A DNA stretch of 32,931 nucleotides from Perlabentimonas sp046542995 (GTDB taxonomy: Bacteria; Bacteroidota; Bacteroidia; Bacteroidales; Tenuifilaceae). Positions within the stretch are counted from its first letter, which is position 1. Each line of letters begins with the position of its first letter. Location of the stretch: NCBI GenBank assembly GCA_046542995.1, contig JBKHAH010000033.1:1-32931 (forward strand), in the 5' to 3' direction. Positions 6,747 through 14,156 of this stretch are shown piece by piece. A program made the position numbers and the translations under genes. The notes under the pieces are model-generated. The model was not told the origin of the DNA and did not search any database. It saw only the letters and a program-made list of their open reading frames with translations.

Positions 6747-8390
6747 ATGAAAAAATTATCCCTATTCTTTATTTTTGTGATTTTTGGTGCTTATACATTC
6801 TCTCAGGAGATAACTGAAGACGGTAAAATTCCCGAAAAATACGACAGGAGTTCTTTAACTGTAATGTTTGTTGACCTTCCATCTGTAAAATATTGGAATC
6901 AGGTAAAGTCCAAAATCGATTCTATTTACTTCTCCGACAAGTACGATAATAACAACCTGGAAAGTGCGCTTATAAAACCTTCCAGTGGCTTCTCAAGCAA
7001 TGATTTGCAAGAGGCAATCAAGAAAGATTTACTGGAACTGGAAGTTGGCAAAAAGATTATCTCTAAATGGTACAATCGCCAGCCCGATGGAACCATGAAC
7101 ATGGAGGTCGTTCATAAAAGGGGGCGTTTCTCAGCTTCCGATGCAGATTTCCTTAAAGCAGACGCAACTAAGCGAGGAGAGTCTGCCCTTAGAGATTATG
7201 GAAGCAGGTTAATTGGGTTGAGCCATATATTAGTTATTGGAATTACCGATGTAAAAACGGCCTCCGATGCTAATATTAAGAATATGAAGGGATGGCAAGC
7301 CAATGTTTCCGGAATGCTATTCAGAGTTGATTTTAACGATGAAATGCGCAACGCGTTATACGAAACATGGATTTATGAAGATGATTCCGACGAGGTGAAA
7401 GAACAGAAAAAGAAAGCTTTTGAGGCCCTTGAAGTCCCAATCAATCATGTTACTACAAAATCCATGAGGGTTACAGCCATGCAACCCGATGGCGACTCTG
7501 GTCTTAGCCTGTTCTTTAAACCAAAGACAAAAGATGAGCTCCTTCAGGAGCTGGTGCAAAAAAGTTACGACGAGGTCGTTTACAGAATAGAGATGGATGT
7601 AAAGGAGTTTCAAGTTTTAACTTCGCTATATGATAAGCGCCCATTGAATGCAAAAATTGGTTTAAAGGAGGGTTTAAAAACCGACAATAGGTTTTTCGTT
7701 TACGAGCATATCTATAACCCCAAAACCAACGAGACAGTGCCTAAGCGCAGAGGGGTTATTAGAGCAAAATCTAAGAGTAAAATTGTTGATAACCGTTACG
7801 ATGCCATGGGCGACATGGAAGCCTCTGAGTTTTACCAGGTGCATGGGCGAAGACTTGAGCCCGGATTCACCATGCAGCAACAGAATGATTATGGAATTGA
7901 AGTGTCCTTAGGTGCAGAACTAGGTGAAATTGGTGGTTTTTATGGTCGTGCCGACTATCGTCTGGGCCGATTCGTTGGTATTAGGGCTCTTTTTGCCTAC
8001 GGTGAGTTTGGCATTGATGCAGAGAACTATCCAAATTTTCCCTATTATGGAGATACTTTTTTTAACTTCCTTCGATATGGAGTTGGCTTAGCCAAGGGGC
8101 TTCAGCTTACACGTAATGTAGAGTTAAGGATTTATTTAGGTGCTGGCGGCGAGCAGGCTTCGAATAGCGACTTTTCCGAAGACGATGCCTTTACTGCTGT
8201 TTATGTAAAGCCAGGTGCAAACATGGCACTAAATTTGAGTCATAACTTTCAAATAACAGGAGGCATTGGTGCTTATGCTTTTATTTCTGATGGTGAGTCA
8301 GAGAGTGGAATGAATATAGGACAATGGGATCAGGCATTTAGTGGCCGTAGCGGGTCGTCAACTTTTATCGGATTAAAACTCGGATTTTAA
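6747..8390 (+). CDS. Exported CsgG/FlgT-like protein with C-terminal outer-membrane beta-barrel
   Basis: The 547-residue protein begins with a signal peptide (about 1-20, ending T-F-S-Q). ATG 6747 is chosen over the in-frame GTG at 6741. The N-terminal half (about 25-240) has an alpha/beta pattern recalling CsgG/TolB-N domains, including H-I-L-V-I-G-I-T-D near residue 160 followed by an amphipathic strand. Residues about 300-370 (I-G-L-K-E-G-L-K-T-D-N-R-F) resemble the small barrel domain of FlgT-type proteins. The last 170 residues are alternating glycine/aromatic strands ending in Phe, typical of an eight-strand outer-membrane beta-barrel. Function unknown. It heads a six-gene run of exported proteins. 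Confidence 0.75.
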   Translation: MKKLSLFFIFVIFGAYTFSQEITEDGKIPEKYDRSSLTVMFVDLPSVKYWNQVKSKIDSIYFSDKYDNNNLESALIKPSSGFSSNDLQEAIKKDLLELEVGKKIISKWYNRQPDGTMNMEVVHKRGRFSASDADFLKADATKRGESALRDYGSRLIGLSHILVIGITDVKTASDANIKNMKGWQANVSGMLFRVDFNDEMRNALYETWIYEDDSDEVKEQKKKAFEALEVPINHVTTKSMRVTAMQPDGDSGLSLFFKPKTKDELLQELVQKSYDEVVYRIEMDVKEFQVLTSLYDKRPLNAKIGLKEGLKTDNRFFVYEHIYNPKTNETVPKRRGVIRAKSKSKIVDNRYDAMGDMEASEFYQVHGRRLEPGFTMQQQNDYGIEVSLGAELGEIGGFYGRADYRLGRFVGIRALFAYGEFGIDAENYPNFPYYGDTFFNFLRYGVGLAKGLQLTRNVELRIYLGAGGEQASNSDFSEDDAFTAVYVKPGANMALNLSHNFQITGGIGAYAFISDGESESGMNIGQWDQAFSGRSGSSTFIGLKLGF

Positions 8391-8464
8391 TAAGCAAAAC
8401 AGTATGATCTTTACTTTTTAAATATTAACCTAACTAAAGTACTAACCAGTAAAATACAATAATT

Positions 8465-8998
8465 ATGAAAATTTTACGCAGCTTATCAATTATTCTTGTC
8501 CTGCTTTTCTCTTTGGTAGAGTTTGCTCAGGCTCAAGAAAGACATTCTCGCAGAGATAAAAAAGAGCATTATAGTAGTAACTATAACTACGAGGTACAAA
8601 TTCAAGGAGTAGGACAGGATGGAACAAAAGTACTGAAGGTATGGGGTTACGGTAAAAACGTTGAGAGCGCCGTAATTGAAGCCAAAATGAATGCCGTTGC
8701 ATCAGTCATTTTTAAAGGTATTCCAGGTGGTCACGGTGCCGCCGCAACGCCTCCCATTCTTAACGAACCCAATGCAGGCGAGAAGCATGCCGACTACTTC
8801 GAGAGATTCTTTGAGCCAGGAGGCAAGTTCCTACAATTTTTAACTATGACTACCGACGGAATGCCCAGCGGGCAGGATAGACTAAAAATTTCTCGAAGAA
8901 ATTACAAGGTTGCAATTTATGCTCAGGTACAGTACGATGCTCTTCGTAAACAGCTTGAGGCTGATGGAATAGCTCGTAGTTTGGATCATGGTTTTTAA
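8465..8998 (+). CDS. Exported LPP20/FlgT-N-like protein
   Basis: The 177-residue protein has a signal peptide with probable cleavage after F-A-Q-A (residue 23), then a basic, His/Arg-rich linker. The core reads V-W-G-Y-G-K-N-V-E-S-A-V-I-E-A-K-M-N-A-V (59-78). This is the strand-turn-helix pattern of LPP20/FlgT-N (SHS2-like) domains, where 'a G-x-G followed by AxxxAxxxA helix' is characteristic. A closing strand Y-K-V-A-I-Y-A-Q-V-Q-Y (147-157) and a C-terminal helix follow. No catalytic residues are evident. It lies 74 bases after the barrel protein and 58 before the next gene, so it is probably cotranscribed. Confidence 0.72.
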   Translation: MKILRSLSIILVLLFSLVEFAQAQERHSRRDKKEHYSSNYNYEVQIQGVGQDGTKVLKVWGYGKNVESAVIEAKMNAVASVIFKGIPGGHGAAATPPILNEPNAGEKHADYFERFFEPGGKFLQFLTMTTDGMPSGQDRLKISRRNYKVAIYAQVQYDALRKQLEADGIARSLDHGF

Positions 8999-9056
8999 AT
9001 TACTAACCATATTCTTTCAAATTTAATAAAATGTAACACTAATAAATATAGTTGCC

Positions 9057-10022
9057 ATGAAAAAATTATTAAGCATATTCATATTCTCTATTATCAGTTT
9101 ATCGCTATTGGGGCAAGCACGTAAACCTACAATTATGGTGGTTCCCAGCGATCAGTATTGTATTAGCAGGGACTTTAAAATGGAGTTCGAGAGCATGGGA
9201 CGTACACAAACGCTGCCAGACTATAAGGCTGCAATGCAGAACGATGCTGACCTTAGGCTGGTTATAACTAAAATGGGACAGATCATGGCCGATCGTGGAT
9301 TTCCCCTTAAGGATCTTGAGATGGAGTTGCGTAACCTTGAGCGTGAGCAGGCCGAAGCAGCAATGCTTACGTCAGGTTCAAGTGGCTCTGAAATAGCTGA
9401 AAGCCCGGTTGACATGTTAAAACGTACTGCCAAGGCCGATATAATTCTCGATTTAAGTTTTGACATTAAGCGACAAGGACCTAACCGTTATATTACTTTC
9501 AACCTAAGGGGTTTAGACGCTTATACATCTAAGCAAATTTCAGGTGCTGCTGGCGCAGGGGATCCATCATCTGCTGCATCGCCCGAATTATTGCTAGAAG
9601 AGGCAGTGCTTAGCCATATGGATGGTTTTAACGCTGGCTTAATGAGCCATTTCGAAGATATGTTTGAAAATGGTCGCGAAGTTCGTGTAAATATTAGAAC
9701 ATGGGCCAACTGGTATGATAACCTAGAGACTTATTTTACTTACGATGGTGAGGAGCTTGAATTGCTAGAGCATATTGAGGATTGGTTCTATGATAATACC
9801 GTACAGGGGCGTTTCAGTATGTCCGATGCAAGCGATACGCAAATGAGACTTGAGCAGGTGCGTATTCCTCTGTTTGAAGAACGCAGAGGGCGTCAAAGGG
9901 CAATTGATACACGTAGATGGTTAAGTGGTCTTAGTAAACACCTGCGCGATAATTTTGGAATCGATTCAAAAATTTACATGCGCGGTTTGGGGGAAGCATG
10001 GTTAATTGTTGGAGAGAAGTAG
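9057..10022 (+). CDS. Exported DUF6175-like protein with TolB-N/CsgG-type fold
   Basis: The 321-residue protein has a signal peptide ending L-L-G-Q (residue 20). The first strand P-T-I-M-V-V-P (24-30) and the later block K-A-D-I-I-L-D-L-S-F-D-I (126-137), followed by Y-I-T-F-N-L-R-G-L-D-A-Y-T (145-157), match the 'ADxxL...Y...LRxxDxxTG' layout of CsgG/TolB-N-type periplasmic domains. A helical pair follows, then a second alpha/beta domain (about 205-321) that ends in a strand (A-W-L-I-V-G-E). From memory this is the Bacteroidota family DUF6175, which I could not verify. Function unknown; part of the six-gene exported cluster. Confidence 0.72.
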   Translation: MKKLLSIFIFSIISLSLLGQARKPTIMVVPSDQYCISRDFKMEFESMGRTQTLPDYKAAMQNDADLRLVITKMGQIMADRGFPLKDLEMELRNLEREQAEAAMLTSGSSGSEIAESPVDMLKRTAKADIILDLSFDIKRQGPNRYITFNLRGLDAYTSKQISGAAGAGDPSSAASPELLLEEAVLSHMDGFNAGLMSHFEDMFENGREVRVNIRTWANWYDNLETYFTYDGEELELLEHIEDWFYDNTVQGRFSMSDASDTQMRLEQVRIPLFEERRGRQRAIDTRRWLSGLSKHLRDNFGIDSKIYMRGLGEAWLIVGEK

Positions 10023-10368
10023 TAATAATGCCGCGAGTAACTTATGTTACCATGAGAAGTATTCATTTTATTAACCCGGTTGTTTTTGGTTTTACGTTAG
10101 ACTTAGGGTAAAGTTTGCTGCTAACAAAGATAGTTGTAGCGATAATTTTCATGGTATGAAGAAGCTTATTTTCAAAGATGACTCAAACAGTTTTGGCTAC
10201 CATAGTTGTTGGAGAATATAATGAGAACCCGTGCTTGAGTATGCAATTATTGCCGATGCTCAACCATAATAACTTCTTGAAGCAATGAGTTTCTAAGCAA
10301 GTTAATTAATTTCGGCACGAGGTTTGTATAAACAAAAATAAATTCAATTATCTAATTTGCATAGTACA
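10023..10368 (+). other. Intergenic region inside the exported cluster
   Basis: About 345 bases separate two genes of an otherwise compact cluster. I see no intact gene. The longest reading starting with ATG at 10156 opens M-K-K-L-I-F but stops after 21 codons and has no signal-peptide character. The region may carry an internal promoter or the remains of a lost gene. No good TTG-N19-TAnnTTTG promoter and no strong hairpin was found. Confidence 0.45.
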
Positions 10369-11328
10369 ATGAAAAAAATAACGATTCTCATAGTAACCCT
10401 TTTGACTTTGTCGTTTGCAGCTCAGTCGCAAAGTAGTTTAGGTAAAACTGACGACCTTGGTAGAATTGCTATTGCTGCAGTAGTGCCTGACGAAGCAGGG
10501 ATACCTGGTGGTGCTCAACGCATGCTACAGAATAGGCTTATGCAGGTGGCAACCTTAAATGGTTTAGGAGCAACCGAAGGAGGAGCACAGTTCTTTATGG
10601 TTCCTATGATTTCAGTAATTAATCAGGATGTTACCCCTACTGCACCCCCAATGGTCTCTTTAACAATAGAAGTATCCTTGTTTATTGTTGATGCATTAAG
10701 TGAAAGTATTTTTAGCCAAACCAGCCTGCAGCTTAAGGGGGTTGGCAATACCGAAGAGAAGGCCTATAGTCAGGCATTAAATGGAATCAACCCAAGGCAT
10801 GGTCAGTTTCGTGGTTTTGTAGAAAAGGGAAAGGAAAAAATAATTGAGTACTATAATTCCAAGTGCGATGTTATTATTTCATCTTCACGTGCTTTAGCAG
10901 GACAGAAAAAATATGAGGAGGCATTATTTATGCTGCTTTCAGTTCCTGACGTTAGCCGCGAGTGTTACGATATGTGCATGAACGCATCAATAGATATTTA
11001 CGAAGATTTTGCCAATGAGCAGTGTAATGAGCATCTTTCAGCAGCAAGAGCTGCTTGGGCAGGGAAAGAATTATCTAAAGTTGAAGAGAATCTTGCTAAA
11101 ATAACCCCTGAGATGGATTGCTACCCTCAGGCTCAGGAATTAGTTCAGCAAATAACAACAGCGGTTGAAGCAGAGGGTGCCAGCTCATGGAACTTCAAAA
11201 TGAAACGATACGATGATAGCGTTGATATTGAGAAGATGAAGATTGAGGCAGGTAAAGATGTTGCAAGAACCTGGGCTCATTATGGTGCATCCAAAGAATT
11301 TGACTGGGATTGGCTATACAAGAATTAG
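10369..11328 (+). CDS. Exported alpha/beta plus helical-repeat protein
   Basis: The 319-residue protein starts at ATG 10369, which opens directly on a signal peptide (M-K-K-I-T-I-L-I ... A-A-Q-S-Q). The in-frame TTG four codons upstream is less likely. The first domain (about 28-150) begins with a strand, R-I-A-I-A-A-V-V-P, then a helix and several strands, resembling TolB-N/CsgG-type periplasmic domains. The second half (about 160-275) is helical, with a pattern like short TPR repeats (A-G-Q-K-K-Y-E-E-A-L) and paired Cys residues. No enzymatic motif is visible. Shared fold style and position link it to the neighbouring exported proteins; its own role is unknown. Confidence 0.72.
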   Translation: MKKITILIVTLLTLSFAAQSQSSLGKTDDLGRIAIAAVVPDEAGIPGGAQRMLQNRLMQVATLNGLGATEGGAQFFMVPMISVINQDVTPTAPPMVSLTIEVSLFIVDALSESIFSQTSLQLKGVGNTEEKAYSQALNGINPRHGQFRGFVEKGKEKIIEYYNSKCDVIISSSRALAGQKKYEEALFMLLSVPDVSRECYDMCMNASIDIYEDFANEQCNEHLSAARAAWAGKELSKVEENLAKITPEMDCYPQAQELVQQITTAVEAEGASSWNFKMKRYDDSVDIEKMKIEAGKDVARTWAHYGASKEFDWDWLYKN

Positions 11329-11389
11329 TTTTTAACCATTTTTATCCTTAATATTTTTTAATCATTTTTTAAACCTAAATTTTAATGTT

Positions 11390-11980
11390 ATGAAGAAGCT
11401 AGAACTAACAAAAATCCTATTTGCTGCAGTAGTTATTGCAGGTGCATTTACGCTAGCCAGCTGTGGCGGATCAAAAGATGCTGGAGATAAGTTTGGCGGA
11501 ATGGGTGAGGAGCTTAATATTCCTTGTAATGACAATGAGTACTCGTCTGACAAGACACATTTCCGTGGAACAGGAATGGGTGAAAGTACAAACCTGAGCG
11601 CTGCCCGCCGTAAGGCAAATCTTGATGCTAATGCTGCTTTGGCAGCAGGTGTTAACAGAACCGTTAAGACGGTTACTGATCGTTATACTCAGGACATTAC
11701 AGTTGGTGATGCCAGCGAGTATGCTGAGAAATTCGAGGACATGACTCGTTCTGTTGTGAACCAAACCCTCAACAATGTTTCTACTGTTTGTAACAAAACC
11801 TTCCAGAAAGATGGTAAGTATTCTGTTTATGTTGCAGTTGAGGTTGATAAGGATGAGATGCTAAACAATATCTCTGATAGAATTAGCAAAGACGATAGGC
11901 TTCGCCTTGACTATGACAAGCAGAAGTTTGAAAACGTATTTAACGAGGAAATGGAGAAGCTTGCTAACGAGCAGCCATAG
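11390..11980 (+). CDS. LPP20-like lipoprotein
   Basis: The 196-residue protein has a lipoprotein signal with the lipidated Cys25 (L-A-S-C-G-G-S). The mature part contains F-R-G-T-G-M-G-E-S (58-66) followed by the helix L-S-A-A-R-R-K-A-N-L-D-A (69-80). This is the LPP20-domain signature also used in flagellar FlgT-type and CsgG-associated lipoproteins. A strand Y-S-V-Y-V-A-V-E-V (about 143-151) and a charged C-terminal helix follow. Two Cys in the mature domain (residue 46 and about 133) might form a disulfide. It follows the previous gene by 61 bases and ends at a strong terminator hairpin. Confidence 0.8.
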   Translation: MKKLELTKILFAAVVIAGAFTLASCGGSKDAGDKFGGMGEELNIPCNDNEYSSDKTHFRGTGMGESTNLSAARRKANLDANAALAAGVNRTVKTVTDRYTQDITVGDASEYAEKFEDMTRSVVNQTLNNVSTVCNKTFQKDGKYSVYVAVEVDKDEMLNNISDRISKDDRLRLDYDKQKFENVFNEEMEKLANEQP

Positions 11981-11993
11981 TTAGATCTTTGAT

Positions 11994-12029
11994 TTAATCC
12001 AGCAACCCCAACTGGGGTTGCTGGATTAA
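11994..12029 (+). terminator. Strong hairpin terminator after the LPP20-like gene
   Basis: TTAATCCAGCAACCCC (11994-12009) pairs perfectly with GGGGTTGCTGGATTAA (12014-12029) around the loop AACT, giving 16 bp that include a GC-rich core. A short T-rich stretch (ATCTTTT) follows about 6 bases later. It would divide the exported cluster into two transcripts or reduce read-through into the last gene. Confidence 0.75.
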
Positions 12030-12139
12030 TAGTATCTTTTAGAACCACTTGGCAAGGGCTTGCATTTGCAATAAGGAGTTTCAGCATCTTGCGTTAGTTG
12101 CTTTATGCCCATTCAGGTAATACACAATAAAATTACTCT

Positions 12140-13435
12140 ATGATGAAAAGATTACTTATACTTTTTTTCTTAATGCCACTTTTTTTCTCGTGCATGGCTC
12201 AATTAAAGGTTGTAGATAAAAGTGAAAGGCGTGCGCCAGGTTGGGTAAATGGGCTTGAAAAAGGTTATATAATAGTGGTGGGAACAGCCTCCAACTTGCA
12301 GGATGCTCAACAAAATGCTCTTAATATGGTTAAGGAGCGAATTGTTAGTGCAGTGGCAGAAAACGTACAAACCTCATCTGAGATGAAGATGGAGGAAAGT
12401 ACCGTTGATAATATCTCCTCATATCTTGAAAACTTTGCTACTACCACCACAACAACATCAGGGCCAGTACCCTTTCTGCAGGGGGTTTCACTATCAAAAG
12501 TAGATGAATTTTACTGGGAGAAACTCGAGAATCGGGCAGATAGGTCCGTTAGGTTTAACTATCATATAAAGTACCCATTCCCAGAAACAGAAATTTTTAA
12601 GCTCGTATCTGAGTTTAAGAAGCGTGACAGGGAGATGTCTGATCAGCTCGATGAAATTTTCGATGCAGCAGATAATGTAACGAGCGTTGAGGAGATAGAC
12701 CGTAACATAGGTGAACTTAGAAACCTTGCCGATTATTTTATGGATGGAAGAAAAGATAAGGCGCAGCTTGGAATAACTCGCTACCAAAATCTGTATAAAA
12801 GTATAGAGTTGGTAGAGTTAGAAAGTGATTTAGGTGAACTAAAGTACGCTCTTCGTTTGGGTGATAGGTTTATTGAAACTTCTCGCCGCCCTCAAGTAAG
12901 ATCCGAATGTGCCCGCATTACAAGCACTGTTAACAATAAGGATCATGTGCTTATTAAGTATGATTATTTTAACTGTTATGAGGATCCCGAAAACCATATA
13001 ATGATTTCCTATAGGTTTGGAAATAATTCTGTAAGAAAACCATTCTATTTTGATATAACAGCCGACAAAGCAGCAATTTTTGTGAACGAACCATTTCGCT
13101 TTAATGCAGAGAGTCGTCAAGATGGTGTTATTGAAAAGACAATGGTGGAGATGACCATCGTTTCAAAATATCAAACTCCATTCACCATTCAAAAGGTAGA
13201 ATTGGAGTTGCCTGGGAGTCCGCATATTACCGTTGATGATATTGGTCAGAGTTTTGAAGGGAAAGGAAATCATCAGTTGAAACTTAATATTACAGAACCC
13301 TTAAATGTGGAAGAAACATCTACATCCGATAGGAGGGTCTCAATGCTATCTGGTTATATTCACTTTAAATCAGATGTAACAGGTGAAACAAAAACTTATA
13401 GAATATATAACCACAGGTACACCACTTCGTGGTAA
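12140..13435 (+). CDS. LPP20-like exported protein (probable lipoprotein) with beta-rich C-terminal domain
   Basis: The 431-residue protein starts M-M-K-R-L-L and has a hydrophobic signal with a possible lipobox F-F-S-C (Cys18); signal peptidase I cleavage after M-A-Q is an alternative. The block A-P-G-W-V (32-36), then Y-I-I-V-V-G-T-A-S (43-51) and D-A-Q-Q-N-A-L-N-M-V-K (55-65), is the 'PxWV ... GxA ... AxxxA' layout of LPP20/FlgT-N-like domains. A helical middle (about 150-240) and a beta-rich, Ig-like C-terminal domain (about 255-431) follow. It is the last gene of the exported cluster and shares a bidirectional terminator with the convergent siaC-like gene. Function unknown. Confidence 0.75.
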   Translation: MMKRLLILFFLMPLFFSCMAQLKVVDKSERRAPGWVNGLEKGYIIVVGTASNLQDAQQNALNMVKERIVSAVAENVQTSSEMKMEESTVDNISSYLENFATTTTTTSGPVPFLQGVSLSKVDEFYWEKLENRADRSVRFNYHIKYPFPETEIFKLVSEFKKRDREMSDQLDEIFDAADNVTSVEEIDRNIGELRNLADYFMDGRKDKAQLGITRYQNLYKSIELVELESDLGELKYALRLGDRFIETSRRPQVRSECARITSTVNNKDHVLIKYDYFNCYEDPENHIMISYRFGNNSVRKPFYFDITADKAAIFVNEPFRFNAESRQDGVIEKTMVEMTIVSKYQTPFTIQKVELELPGSPHITVDDIGQSFEGKGNHQLKLNITEPLNVEETSTSDRRVSMLSGYIHFKSDVTGETKTYRIYNHRYTTSW

Positions 13436-13457
13436 AAAATCATAGTTTTCCAAATGC

Positions 13458-13496
13458 ATAAGAAAAGCGCTGGTTGTTCTCCAGCGCTTTTCTTAT
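13458..13496. terminator. Bidirectional terminator between convergent genes
   Basis: ATAAGAAAAGCGCTGG (13458-13473) pairs perfectly with CCAGCGCTTTTCTTAT (13481-13496), a 16-bp stem with loop TTGTTCT. T-runs lie within or after the stem in both orientations. It separates the forward exported cluster from the reverse siaC-like gene and overlaps the stop codon of the latter (13493-13495). Confidence 0.88.
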
Positions 13497-13873
13497 TCTT
13501 CGTATGATTGAAATTTAAATGGTACTTTAATGTTCTCTGCGTAATCTTTGCCAGCTTCTTTCATGTCCGGATCATCATTTGGGAAATGCCAAATGATATT
13601 AACATTACCCTGATTACTATGCAATCCTTCAAACTTTTTAAGAATCTGATAAATTAATTTTGAACTCGGTGTGTTATAGTAACTCATCCTAAACGATACG
13701 GTAGTCTCATTATTAGGTACTTCTATGTATTTGTCAATCCAGTTAATAATAGGATCAAAAAAACCTTTTGCATCCTCAGGCAAAGAGTTGCCTGAAAACT
13801 CAATAACACCTTTTTCCTGATCAAGAAGAACCTCAGGATGCTGGCTATTCCCTTTTAATGATAGTGATTCCAT
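13493..13873 (-). CDS. DUF1987 / SiaC-like regulatory phosphoprotein
   Basis: The 126-residue protein matches the STAS-like SiaC family (DUF1987). Family marks are I-E-F-S-G-N-S-L-P-E-D-A (about 24-35), a helix F-D-P-I-I-N-W-I (39-46), M-S-Y-Y-N-T-P-S-S-K (about 62-71) containing the Thr equivalent to the phosphorylated Thr of Pseudomonas SiaC, and N-I-I-W-H-F. In Pseudomonas, SiaC is phosphorylated by SiaB, dephosphorylated by SiaA, and unphosphorylated SiaC activates a diguanylate cyclase. The start M-E-S-L-S-L is preferred; an upstream in-frame ATG would add 33 atypical residues. No SiaA, SiaB or SiaD partner is visible in the window. It diverges from the giant kinase gene. Confidence 0.85.
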   Translation of the reverse strand: MESLSLKGNSQHPEVLLDQEKGVIEFSGNSLPEDAKGFFDPIINWIDKYIEVPNNETTVSFRMSYYNTPSSKLIYQILKKFEGLHSNQGNVNIIWHFPNDDPDMKEAGKDYAENIKVPFKFQSYEE

Positions 13874-14156
13874 CTCTAAAGATTTTGTTTTACTGCAATC
13901 ATAAAGATATAAATAAATAAACGAAGAGCTTTGTTTTTTTATCAAAAAATGAAAGAGGATTAGAAAAAACATGAATTTTATAAACGATTCAGTGATAATA
14001 GGTGAAAAAGCGTATTGCTCTTATCTGGTATAATTGATAATTTTGATATTTTGTCAAATAGTTTACGCACCAAGTAGTTTGTAGTGATGTGGACTTAGCA
14101 TTATGCTTGGCAAAATAATATTTTATTGAGATATTACATGTTAAATTTGTAGGGTG

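Noticed and set aside
10156..10221. Short reading M-K-K-L-I-F... as a small exported peptide gene
   Set aside because: Only 21 codons, no hydrophobic signal core, no similarity to neighbouring genes.
12060..12071. TTGCATTTGCAA as an operator
   Set aside because: A single short palindrome in AT-rich DNA without a second copy or a known regulator; too weak to call.
13874..13972. Longer N-terminus (33 extra residues) for the siaC-like gene
   Set aside because: The extension is Phe/Ser/Tyr-rich, lies in AT-rich DNA and has no counterpart in the family as I know it; the ATG at 13873 gives the normal 126-residue length.
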